Source: Microbacteriaceae bacterium PS02344 (GTDB lineage Bacteria > Actinomycetota > Actinomycetes > Actinomycetales > Microbacteriaceae). Taken from it: a stretch of DNA of 64,000 nucleotides. The notes beneath the pieces were generated by a model. It made no database searches, was not told the origin of the DNA, and was given only the letters and a program-made list of their open reading frames with translations. Location: NCBI GenBank assembly GCA_029959905.1, contig JASCNZ010000001.1, positions 62,001-126,000 of the forward strand, written 5' to 3'. Below, one piece after another: positions 19,872 through 27,574 of the stretch. Position numbers and translations under genes: made by a program. How positions within the stretch are numbered: the stretch's first letter is position 1; every line of letters starts with the position of its first letter.

Positions 19872-20897
19872 ATGGCCTCTGCACCCGCGGCCCCGCGCAT
19901 CCACTGGTTCGCCCGACTCGAGCACCGCTTCCACGTCTGGCGCGAGGGGCGTGCGCGCAAGCGCGGCCGCACCGCCGTCGTCGTGCCGTTCCCCGGCTAC
20001 GGCGGCCCCGGATGGGTGCGCGTCGTCGGACGGGTGCTGATCGTCCCGCCGCAGCGCAAGGGCAAAGACGGCGAGCTCGCCAGCATCCGCGGCTGGCGGA
20101 GCTTCGTGGGCATCCCCGTCAGCTTCGCCAAGGTACGCGTGCAGCTCGGCGACACGGTGCACGAGGTCGTCGCCGACCGCGGAGGCGTCGTAGACGCCGT
20201 ACTGCACGCCGACCTCGAGCCGGGGTGGCAGACGTTCCGCATCTCGACCGAGGATCAGGAGCCGGTCGACGGCACCGCGTTCGTCGTCGCCGAGTCGACC
20301 ACCTTCGGCGTGCTCTCCGATGTCGACGACACGGTCATGGTGACCGCTCTCCCCCGGCCGTTCATCGCCTTCTGGAACTCCTTCGTGCTCGACGAGCACG
20401 CCCGCATCCCCGTGCCCGGCATGGGGGTGCTGCTCGACCAGCTCCTGCGACAGCATCCGGGCGCCCCGATGATCTACCTGTCGACCGGCGCCTGGAACAT
20501 CGCGCCCACCCTGCGCCGCTTCCTCGGTCGCCATCTCTTCCCCGCCGGCTCCATGCTCCTCACCGACTGGGGCCCTACGCACGACCGCTGGTTCCGCAGT
20601 GGCCGCGACCACAAGCTCACGAACCTGCGCCGGCTCGCCACCGAGTTCCCGCATGTGAAGTGGCTGCTGATCGGAGACGACGGCCAGCACGACGAGGCCA
20701 TCTACACGCAGTTCCTCGATGAGTACCCCGACGCGGTCGCGGGCGTGGCGATCCGCCGTCTGCTCCCTGCCGAGGCCGTACTGGCCGGTGGCCGCGCGGA
20801 CGAGCAGTCCCACTCCGACACGCTCGTGCCGTGGGTGAGCGCCGAGGACGGCGCCGGCCTCCGCGACCTGCTCGGCGAGGCCGGCATCCTCGACTGA
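19872..20897 (+). CDS. App1 family (DUF2183) phosphatase-like protein
   Basis: The 341-residue protein has the DUF2183 catalytic motif SDVDDTV, a HAD-like DxDxT site, followed by YLSTGAWNIAPTLRRFLGRH and LTDWGPTHDRWFRSG. Related yeast App1 is a phosphatidate phosphatase; bacterial members are poorly characterised. There is no signal peptide, but a basic N-terminal segment (REGRARKRGR) could lie at the membrane. It is tightly spaced between DedA and the glycosylase gene, which suggests one operon and a shared link to membrane lipids for the first two genes. Confidence 0.85.
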   Translation: MASAPAAPRIHWFARLEHRFHVWREGRARKRGRTAVVVPFPGYGGPGWVRVVGRVLIVPPQRKGKDGELASIRGWRSFVGIPVSFAKVRVQLGDTVHEVVADRGGVVDAVLHADLEPGWQTFRISTEDQEPVDGTAFVVAESTTFGVLSDVDDTVMVTALPRPFIAFWNSFVLDEHARIPVPGMGVLLDQLLRQHPGAPMIYLSTGAWNIAPTLRRFLGRHLFPAGSMLLTDWGPTHDRWFRSGRDHKLTNLRRLATEFPHVKWLLIGDDGQHDEAIYTQFLDEYPDAVAGVAIRRLLPAEAVLAGGRADEQSHSDTLVPWVSAEDGAGLRDLLGEAGILD

Positions 20898-20898
20898 C

Positions 20899-21765
20899 AT
20901 GTCCCTCACGCGCGACGACTGGACGGCGCGCGCGGACGCGCATCGCGACCGCGCCGACGCCCTCACCGCCGAACACCGCGCACGCGCGGCGACCGGAGAG
21001 AAGCACCCGGTATGGGACTTCCTCTTCACCTATTACTCGTACAAGCCGGCGCAGCTGCGCCGATGGCATCCGGGTGCCGGTGTCGAACTTCGCGACGCAC
21101 GGGAACGCGCCGACTGGCGCTGGTACACCCCCGGGCGCGAGCCCGGATCGGTCGTGCCGGATGCCGCGGCCTTCGCACGGGAGAAGCCGCCGCTCGCGCG
21201 CCTGATCGAGATCATGCTGCGGCGCACGGCATCGCGTCCCGGTCAGTTCGGATGCTTTGGGCTGCACGAGTGGGCGATGGTGTACCGGGCCGACGAGCAC
21301 CGTCACCCCGTCCCCCTCCGACTCGGGCGCGACGGCACGGATGCCGTGGTCGAGGCGCACGAGCTGCGGTGCACGCACTTCGACGCGTTCCGCTTCTTCA
21401 CGCCCGAGGCCGTGCCGCTCAACCGCTCCCCGCTGACGCGCGACGACCAACCCCTGCACGAGCAGCCCGGCTGCCTCCACGCCGGAATGGACGTCTACAA
21501 GTGGGCGACGAAACTCGGCCCGCTCGTGCCCGGCGAGCTGCTGCTCGATGCGTTCGAGCTCGCCCGCGACATTCGGCTGCTCGACATGCAGGCGGCGCCG
21601 TACGACCTCGCGGCGTGGGGTGTCGAGCCCGTGCGCATCGAGACGCCGGAGGGCAAGGGCGAGTACGTGCGGCGGCAGCGCGCGTTCGCCGAGCGCGGGT
21701 CGGCGCTGCGCGTCCTGCTGCTCGACGCGTGGCTCGGGCAGCATCCTGCGTTCGTCGCCGCGTGA
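20899..21765 (+). CDS. Probable 3-methyladenine DNA glycosylase-type protein
   Basis: The 288-residue protein resembles a widespread actinobacterial family usually annotated as 3-methyladenine DNA glycosylase; recognisable parts are KHPVWDFLFTYYSYKPAQLR, FGCFGLHEWAMVYR and CLHAGMDVYKWATKL. The name is inherited annotation that I recall, and I cannot identify catalytic residues. It starts one base after the App1 gene stop, completing a three-gene operon with DedA. The stop is followed by the G/C homopolymer tract. Confidence 0.65.
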   Translation: MSLTRDDWTARADAHRDRADALTAEHRARAATGEKHPVWDFLFTYYSYKPAQLRRWHPGAGVELRDARERADWRWYTPGREPGSVVPDAAAFAREKPPLARLIEIMLRRTASRPGQFGCFGLHEWAMVYRADEHRHPVPLRLGRDGTDAVVEAHELRCTHFDAFRFFTPEAVPLNRSPLTRDDQPLHEQPGCLHAGMDVYKWATKLGPLVPGELLLDAFELARDIRLLDMQAAPYDLAAWGVEPVRIETPEGKGEYVRRQRAFAERGSALRVLLLDAWLGQHPAFVAA

Positions 21766-21773
21766 GCTGCGGT

Positions 21774-21837
21774 GGGGGGGGGGGGGGGGGGGGGGGGCCC
21801 CCCCCCCCCCCGGGCGCGGGGGGGGGGGGGGGGGGGG
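21774..21837. repeat. G24-C14-G20 homopolymer tract between convergent genes
   Basis: A run of 24 G (21774-21797) is followed directly by 14 C (21798-21811), then GGGCGC and another 20 G (21818-21837). The G and C runs could fold on each other, and the position between two convergent genes suits a terminator. Such runs are also typical of assembly or base-calling failure at a GC-rich hairpin. The written length should not be trusted. Confidence 0.85.
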
Positions 21838-21867
21838 CGGGCGGCGTCGGGCGCCGGCCACCCTCAC

Positions 21868-22524
21868 TCAGCTCTGCAGGGCCTCGGCGATGGGAAGCGA
21901 GTCGTCGGCCGTGCCGTTGCCGAAGCGGATCGTGCGCCCGATCGTCGACGGCTCGCTGAGAGCGGCGGCGATGACGGCGGCGACGTCGGCGCGCGAGACC
22001 TCGCCCCGGTCATCCGGGTCGAGCCGGACGCGGCCGGTCGGCTCGTCGAGCGTCAATCCGCCGGGGGCGAGGATCGTGCCGTCGAGCTCGGTTCCGCGCA
22101 GGTGCTCGTCGGCGGCCCACTTGGCGTCGGCGTAGGCGAAGAACGGGTCGTCCTGGGGCACGCCGTGGTCGGCCTTCGATCCCAGCCACGAGACCAGCAC
22201 GTACCGCTGCACGTCGGCGGCCTCCGCCGCGTCCATCGAACGGATCGCGGCGTCGCGGTCGACCGCGTAGGTGCGCTCGGCGTCTCCACCGCCCGCTCCG
22301 GCCGACCAGACGATCGCGTCGTGTCCGCGCACGAGGTCGGCGATCTCCTCGGTGCCGAGCTTCTCGATGTCGGCGACCACGGGGCGAGCGCCGGTCTTCT
22401 CGACGTCTGCGGCGTGGTCGGGGTTGCGGATGACCGAGGTCACCTCGTCGCCACGGGCGACGAGAAGGGGCGCGAGGAGCAGGGCCACGCGGCCGTGCCC
22501 TCCGAGGACGATGATGCGGGACAT
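21868..22524 (-). CDS. NAD(P)H-binding atypical SDR family protein
   Basis: The 218-residue protein begins with a dinucleotide-binding Rossmann motif (MSRIIVLGGHGRVALLLAPLL) and continues with VTSVIRNPDHAADV and YVLVSWLGSK, typical of NmrA-like or atypical short-chain dehydrogenases. These act as NAD(P)-dependent reductases, isomerases or redox sensors; the substrate is unknown. It follows the two membrane-protein genes on the minus strand with an 11-bp gap. Confidence 0.82.
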   Translation of the reverse strand: MSRIIVLGGHGRVALLLAPLLVARGDEVTSVIRNPDHAADVEKTGARPVVADIEKLGTEEIADLVRGHDAIVWSAGAGGGDAERTYAVDRDAAIRSMDAAEAADVQRYVLVSWLGSKADHGVPQDDPFFAYADAKWAADEHLRGTELDGTILAPGGLTLDEPTGRVRLDPDDRGEVSRADVAAVIAAALSEPSTIGRTIRFGNGTADDSLPIAEALQS

Positions 22525-22535
22525 GCGTTTTCTCC

Positions 22536-23063
22536 TTACTCCGGCAGCTGCGAGCTGTCGATCACGAAGGCCTGCGGATGGCCGGGGAGGTAGCGCACCA
22601 CGACCGGTTGCCCGGTCGGGAGGTACGCGTCGCGATCAGGGTAGACCGCGGGGCTGAAGAAATCGTTGGGGAGCGTGTACTCGGTGCCGTCGGCGACGGA
22701 GAACGTCACCCAGTCGCCGTCGACCGCGCCGGTCGTCGGCCGGCCGTTGTCGTGGATGTAGGCGCGCGTCACCGGGACACCGGTCAGGCTGAGGATGCCG
22801 ACGATCAACGAGGCCAGCATCAGCACCGCGGCGACCCGCGCGACGACGACGCGGATGCTGCCGAGCACGGTCCCGCGAGCGCGGTCGCCGTCGGTCAGCA
22901 GGCCCTCACGCTCGCGCACGCGGCGCAGCGCTCCCCCGGGCACCGCCGCCTTCGACGAGAGCGCCAGCAGGCCGAAGAGCGAGAAGGCGGCGATGAACAC
23001 GACCGCGTACGCGTGCGAGGCGACGAAGTTCGCGATCCACATGACGGTGTCGAGAGGATTCAT
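22536..23063 (-). CDS. Membrane protein of unknown function
   Basis: The predicted 175-residue product has helices around VVFIAAFSLFGLLALSS and VVVARVAAVLMLASLIVGIL, then a C-terminal extracytoplasmic part with TGAVDGDWVTFSVADGTEYT and PTGQPVVVRYLPGHPQA. The ATG at 23063 overlaps the stop of the preceding gene (ATGA), so the two are translationally coupled. The frame upstream of this ATG is a shadow. The PVVVRYLPGHPQ phrase echoes LPVRYRPGDPDTV in the upstream gene, suggesting the two share a domain. Confidence 0.75.
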   Translation of the reverse strand: MNPLDTVMWIANFVASHAYAVVFIAAFSLFGLLALSSKAAVPGGALRRVREREGLLTDGDRARGTVLGSIRVVVARVAAVLMLASLIVGILSLTGVPVTRAYIHDNGRPTTGAVDGDWVTFSVADGTEYTLPNDFFSPAVYPDRDAYLPTGQPVVVRYLPGHPQAFVIDSSQLPE

Positions 23064-23851
23064 CGCACGGCCTCCTTCTCGATGGTGACGGCGATGGTGG
23101 CGGGGTCCTCCCGCCGGTAGTACGCCCAGACCGGCGACCCGACCTGCAGCCGTCCGACGGCCTCGGGGAAGACGAAGACGGTCGTGTCGGCTTCCCAGGT
23201 CGATGCGCCGTCGGGCGCCACGAGCACGCGCAGGTCGAGCTCGACCTGGCCCTCTCGCCGACGCCCGGTCGGCCGCACGGAGAGGACGGATGCGGGCGCC
23301 TGAAGTCCGGTGGTCCGCGCCCGCACCTGAGCGGGGTCGATCAGGCCGCGGTCGATGCGCCACTGCAGCATCGCCTCACGCACCGCGGGGTCCTCGAGAT
23401 CGGCGAGCTCGACGGTGTCCGGGTCGCCCGGGCGGTAGCGCACCGGGAGGGCGAGTCCCTCGCGCAGATTGCCGAGCTCGGTCGGCGGCACCAGCATCCG
23501 CAACTGCCCGATGAAGTCGTCGCCCTCTTTCGGCGCCACTCGGATGAACAGGTCGTACTGCGGGACGTCGTTGATCGAGGTGCCCGTCGGCGCGGTCTCG
23601 ACGATACGACCGACGCCGATCTCAGACGCCCCGGCGCCGATGCGACGCCGACGCGGACCGCTCCCCGCTCCCCCGAAGGTCAGCAGGATGCCCCAGGCGA
23701 CGCCGATCATGATCGTCGCGGCGGGCGAGTCGCCGTCAGCGAACGGCAGGATCGAGTCGCGCTGGTCGACTCCGAACAGGCCCTCCCCCACCCAGATCCC
23801 CAACCAGGCGGTCAGGAGCAGCCAGACGATCAGCAGGACGACGCGGAGCAT
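23060..23851 (-). CDS. Membrane protein of unknown function
   Basis: The 263-residue protein starts with a strong membrane helix (MLRVVLLIVWLLLTAWLGIW) and a second near PAATIMIGVAWGILLTFGG. Two soluble repeats follow, each with a phrase like LPVRYRPGDPDTV or VGSPVWAYYRREDPATI, so it probably carries small beta domains outside the membrane. It overlaps the downstream membrane gene by 4 bases, and the flavoprotein gene ends 4 bases upstream of its start. No function is recognised. Confidence 0.75.
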   Translation of the reverse strand: MLRVVLLIVWLLLTAWLGIWVGEGLFGVDQRDSILPFADGDSPAATIMIGVAWGILLTFGGAGSGPRRRRIGAGASEIGVGRIVETAPTGTSINDVPQYDLFIRVAPKEGDDFIGQLRMLVPPTELGNLREGLALPVRYRPGDPDTVELADLEDPAVREAMLQWRIDRGLIDPAQVRARTTGLQAPASVLSVRPTGRRREGQVELDLRVLVAPDGASTWEADTTVFVFPEAVGRLQVGSPVWAYYRREDPATIAVTIEKEAVR

Positions 23852-23855
23852 TACT

Positions 23856-24923
23856 TCAGCGTATCGAGGGAACCGCGGCCAATGCGTCGCGCACGCCCTT
23901 GGCCGCAGAGCGGCCGGCGCGATTCGCCCCGATCGTGCTCGCCGAGGGGCCGTATCCGACGAGCTGGATGCGCTGATCGGCCACGGCGGTCGTCCCTCGC
24001 CCGTCGCGGTCGAGCCGGATGCCTCCCTCGGCGCTGCGCAGATGCAGCGGTGCGAGGTGCGCGATGGCCGGACGGAACCCGGTCGCCCAGAGGATCACGT
24101 CGACGCGTTCGAACGCACCGTCCGCCCACCGCACACCGTCGGGCTCGATGCGCGCGAACATCGGCCGCCGCGCCGCGTAGACGCCGCGGCGCTCCGCCTC
24201 GCGCTCCTGCTCGCGCAGCATCAGGCCCGTCACGCTCACGACGCTCTCGGGCGGGAGTCCGCGCGCCACGCGCTGCTCGACGAGGGCCACGGCGGCTGCC
24301 CCGGCCTCGGGGGTGAAGTCGTCGGTGCGCCAGACCGGTTCGCGCCGGGTGGCCCAGAGCACGTCGGTGAGGGGCGCGAGCGCGCCGAGGAACTGCACCG
24401 CCGACGCGCCACCGCCGACCACGAGGACCCGTCGTCCGCGGAAGTGCTCGGGACCGGGGTAGTCCACGGTGTGCAGCTGCTCGCCGAGGAACGTCTCCAT
24501 GCCGGGGTAGTGCGGCAGGAACGGATGCGTCCACGTGCCCGTCGCGTTGACGAGCGTGCGCGCCCGCCACTCGCGCTCGCCCGCGCGTATCCGCAGCACG
24601 CCGTCGACGTCGTCGACGCGGTCGACCTTCACGGGACGCACGATCGGGAGGTGGTTCCTCTGCTCGTAGGCCGCGAACGACGCGGGCACCACGAGGTTCG
24701 CGCGGCGCCCATCGCGGGCCGGGGCCGCGTCGTCGGGCAGTTCCGCCACGCCGTGCACGTCACGCATGGTCAGCGCATCCCACCGATGCTGCCACGCGCC
24801 GCCCGGCGCGTCGTCGGCGTCGAGGACGAGATGCTCGATGCCGAGTCGCTGCAGGTGGTACGACGCCGAGAGGCCGGCCTGGCCCGCGCCGATCACGATG
24901 CTGTCGAGGATGCTCACGCTCAT
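23856..24923 (-). CDS. Flavin-containing monooxygenase-like NAD(P)/FAD oxidoreductase
   Basis: The 355-residue protein has an N-terminal FAD-binding motif (IVIGAGQAGLSASYHL), a second dinucleotide-binding motif (VLVVGGGASAVQFLG) and the late WATGFRP motif of class B flavin monooxygenases and related oxidoreductases. The substrate is not predictable. I chose ATG at 24923 because the FAD motif begins a few residues later; the open frame further upstream runs antisense through tRNA-Ala. Confidence 0.85.
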   Translation of the reverse strand: MSVSILDSIVIGAGQAGLSASYHLQRLGIEHLVLDADDAPGGAWQHRWDALTMRDVHGVAELPDDAAPARDGRRANLVVPASFAAYEQRNHLPIVRPVKVDRVDDVDGVLRIRAGEREWRARTLVNATGTWTHPFLPHYPGMETFLGEQLHTVDYPGPEHFRGRRVLVVGGGASAVQFLGALAPLTDVLWATRREPVWRTDDFTPEAGAAAVALVEQRVARGLPPESVVSVTGLMLREQEREAERRGVYAARRPMFARIEPDGVRWADGAFERVDVILWATGFRPAIAHLAPLHLRSAEGGIRLDRDGRGTTAVADQRIQLVGYGPSASTIGANRAGRSAAKGVRDALAAVPSIR

Positions 24924-25046
24924 CACAACGCGCGCGGCACATCCGATGTTCCGCACGACGCGCCCGGGGTGCGGCGCCGGATTGGTGCTCGCGTCGCCCG
25001 GTGTAGTACGCTTTTCGAGTTGCCCCGAGTGATCGGGAGCGATTCT

Positions 25047-25119
25047 GGGCCTGTGGCGCAGCTGGTAGCGCACCTGCATGGCATGCAGGGGGTCAGGGGT
25101 TCGAGTCCCCTCAGGTCCA
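25047..25119 (+). tRNA. tRNA-Ala(GGC)
   Basis: The 73-base sequence folds as a cloverleaf. The 7-bp acceptor stem GGGCCTG/CAGGTCC has a G-U pair, the anticodon arm is CCTGC-ATGGCAT-GCAGG with anticodon GGC, the T-arm is GGGG-TTCGAGT-CCCC, and the discriminator is A. The CCA end is not encoded. A terminator follows within a few bases. It marks the boundary between chromosomal backbone and the accessory region. Confidence 0.95.
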
Positions 25120-25123
25120 CAAC

Positions 25124-25149
25124 AAAACCCGCGAGAGATCGCGGGTTTT
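25124..25149 (+). terminator. Terminator of tRNA-Ala
   Basis: AAAACCCGCGA pairs perfectly with TCGCGGGTTTT across a GAGA loop, 4 bases after the tRNA, and ends in a T-run. Confidence 0.9.
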
Positions 25150-25619
25150 CTTGTATCTGGCGTGCTGGCGACGTTTTGAATGAGGGCATTGAGGCTCGAG
25201 GCTGCCCTCATTCGTCGTCCAAGCCCTGGCCAGAGCATTCCTGGGACCCAGCGGGATGTTGCGGGATCCGAGAGGATTCGTTCGCAGACACGCCTGAGCT
25301 ACGCAGCGCCAGGCCCAACGCCAAGCACTCCTGTCCTGCGACACAGATTCACCGCACTATCGGTCCTGTGCGGTTCCCGTTCCGGGTGAGGATCGAGAAG
25401 CGACGAGTCGCCTAGATTGGAGCCACGCGCCCGGGAAGGGGCTACTCGGAAAGGGCAACGATCCGCGAGCCTCAGAAAACCTACAACTCGTCCGGAAAGG
25501 GGGTAGCTTGCGCGCTGCACGGCGTGGGAGGCGAGATGCGTCGAGTCGAGCCATGCCGCGGCGAAAGACGTGCTGCATGCCCTCGGATCCCCGATACTGA
25601 GAGGCCGATCTCCGCGACG
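25150..25619. other. 470-bp stretch without a supported gene at the island edge
   Basis: Short overlapping frames exist on both strands but none has a recognisable product or ribosome site. There are several purine-rich GGAAAGGG/GGAAGGGG phrases between 25430 and 25505. No second copy of the tRNA-Ala 3' end was seen. Confidence 0.5.
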
Positions 25620-26018
25620 CTACTTACCTCTTGCGATCAACGCGTCGGTCCTAGAAGAGATCGTTTCAGGATCCCGCTGCTTCAAGAATTTCAGGAACGT
25701 GACAGTGCCAGCTTCTTGGCTGGAACCAATACTGTGTCGACTGTCGACTATCGGCACGTCGAGCAACGCGTCGACGTCGGCATTGTTCACGCATCGGCCA
25801 CGAGCTGAAGACGCCGCGGCCCGAAGAACGAATTCACCGTCGCAAGTACAGGCTTGTCGGCAGGAGCTGTGACGAGGTTGACCATCAACTCTGTGCGTCT
25901 GCCACTCCTCGTCGGCGGTCTTAGATGTGCGGCGCTTGACGGGGAACTCGAGCGCACCCGAGACGACCAGCCCCTCGGCTTCCAGAGCAAGGGCGACAAA
26001 CTGCTCGAAGGCTTCCAC
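25620..26018 (-). pseudogene. Frameshifted remnant of a conserved hypothetical gene
   Basis: The minus strand first reads MEAFEQFVALALEAEGLVV and FPVKRRTSKTADEEWQTH. The likely continuation (VNLVTAPADKPVLATVNSFF) is found in another frame from about 25890 downward. I recall intact relatives in Microbacteriaceae with a phrase like VDLVGARADRLVLATVKSFF, so this is probably one decayed gene with at least one frameshift. Its function is unknown. Confidence 0.5.
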
Positions 26019-26076
26019 TATTTCGAGAGTAGCCAGCGATACGGACGTACCACGGCAGCCTCAGCCGCAGTGGCTT

Positions 26077-27159
26077 CTACGGCGCGTTGCGCACAGCCTC
26101 GACCGGACGGCGCTCCGCAACGCCCTCGGAACGCAGCTGCTCGATCTCCGCGTGCACCTCAGCGGCGGCTGCTCTGAGCTCGGAAATCGTGAGGTTCGGC
26201 GTCTTGACGTACTTATAGACGAAGGACGGAGCGAAGTGGTTGAACTCCTTCCGCCCGCCGAGCGTCTGCGGCAGCGGGGCAGGGAAGGAGTAGAATTCGG
26301 GGTGCTCGCGGCTGACGTCTTCGCGAAGTCTGCGGGACTCTTGGCTTCGGCCCGAGATGGACTGGTCGTGGTAGACGGCCGCGCGGCGGAACTGGCTCGC
26401 TTGGAGTTGCCAGCCAAGGTGCAGATGCATGCCGCGGGTATAGACATACTCGAAGGACTCGACCAGCGGTGTCGCGTTGCTCATGCCACCCGCAGCGGGC
26501 TGTTCTAGCCCGGGGAGGAACTCATTGAGCATACGGGCGACGCGCTGGGCGCGCGCCTTGTGGAGCGCCGCTCGCATCTGCGTGCTGGAGATCGCGGACA
26601 GCAGCGAGTCCGGCAGCCAGACGCGCTCGTCATCGGACCGCACGTCAACGGCCGACACGAGCAGGTGTAAATCGGAGACGAGCGCGGCGTACCGGCGCAT
26701 CGTCTCGACCTCATAGGACGAGTCAGAGGGGAGCGCGTCAAGGATGCGAACCGCGAAGTCGGCGTAGCTCAGGTAGCGCCACTCCCGCAGATCGAAGTCC
26801 GGGGCGCTCACCGAGAGCAGCACGAGGGCCGGCGTGTGCGGCCACTTCGACGAGGCCGCTTGGTACTCGTCGAGTTGGTCGCGGTGAGGCAGAGAGAAGA
26901 CCTTATTCTCGATAACCAGCGGCGCACGATCTGGCCAATGAAACACAAGATCCATGTGGCCTCGCTCACGCTCGACGAAGCGACCAGAATCCGCACCGGG
27001 CGATGCGAGCGGCCGGAACGACGCGTCAGCCGCATCCGGAAGCTGGTCGAAGAACCAGCCGATCAGGTTAGAGTGGAACAGCTCGCGTTGGCCGTACATC
27101 AGCCGGCCGAGCGGGTTCGCTTCGATGCGGCGGGCAACGTCTTTGAAGTCCTCGCTCAT
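26077..27159 (-). CDS. PD-(D/E)XK nuclease family protein
   Basis: The 360-residue protein has a PD-(D/E)XK-type core around residues 60-105: ERGHMDLVFHWPDRAPLVIE followed by NKVFSLPHRDQLDEYQ, where Asp, Glu and Lys fit the metal-binding set. The early HSNLIGWFFDQ is common in this nuclease group. The rest is alpha-helical and unrecognised. Such proteins are frequent in restriction and other defence modules. Its start overlaps by 4 bases the stop of a small gene on the same strand, and a 421-residue gene of unknown function lies divergently beyond it. Confidence 0.72.
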   Translation of the reverse strand: MSEDFKDVARRIEANPLGRLMYGQRELFHSNLIGWFFDQLPDAADASFRPLASPGADSGRFVERERGHMDLVFHWPDRAPLVIENKVFSLPHRDQLDEYQAASSKWPHTPALVLLSVSAPDFDLREWRYLSYADFAVRILDALPSDSSYEVETMRRYAALVSDLHLLVSAVDVRSDDERVWLPDSLLSAISSTQMRAALHKARAQRVARMLNEFLPGLEQPAAGGMSNATPLVESFEYVYTRGMHLHLGWQLQASQFRRAAVYHDQSISGRSQESRRLREDVSREHPEFYSFPAPLPQTLGGRKEFNHFAPSFVYKYVKTPNLTISELRAAAAEVHAEIEQLRSEGVAERRPVEAVRNAP

Positions 27160-27485
27160 CTTGCGAGCTCACCGGCCTCATCAACGCCACGAAGGATGTC
27201 ACGTCCCGCCGCGGTGACTTCCCACTCGATCACGACCTCACCGGGGGGCGGCGTGTACTGCTGGGGAGCGATGAGGCCTTCGCGAGCCAGGCGGCGGGCG
27301 GTAGGGACACGGACAATCTTCCAGTCGGGCGCCGGGACGTCGAGGAGCGCCATCGCATACGAGCCGTCCAATGTGACGGTCGGCACGACCAGGCCATGCT
27401 CGGAGATACTGCGAAGGGTAGAGACCTGCAAGGGCGAAGGCGAGAGCGGGCGCATGCATAGACCGTATCGACTCCGGGCCGACAT
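27156..27485 (-). CDS. Small winged-helix-like protein upstream of nuclease gene
   Basis: Up to 109 residues are encoded; the alternative ATG at 27455 (MRPLSPSPLQ) gives 99. The part VSTLRSISEHGLVVPTVTL ... VRVPTARRLAREGLI ... VIEWEVTAAGRDIL has the helix and strand rhythm of a winged-helix domain, but no family is certain. The ATGA overlap with the nuclease gene shows coupling, so it may be its regulator or partner. Neither start has a good ribosome site. Confidence 0.55.
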   Translation of the reverse strand: MSARSRYGLCMRPLSPSPLQVSTLRSISEHGLVVPTVTLDGSYAMALLDVPAPDWKIVRVPTARRLAREGLIAPQQYTPPPGEVVIEWEVTAAGRDILRGVDEAGELAR

Positions 27486-27574
27486 GCCACGCGAGGAACC
27501 GCGCCTATAGCAGCGTCTGCGGGCTCAGGTACCGTGAGAGCGATGAGGCCCTACGGCCTTCGGAAGAGGTGAGT

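Noticed and set aside
19154-19972. Upstream extension of the pabB frame
   Set aside because: Antisense to the DedA gene, low-complexity composition; GTG 19153 begins the conserved protein.
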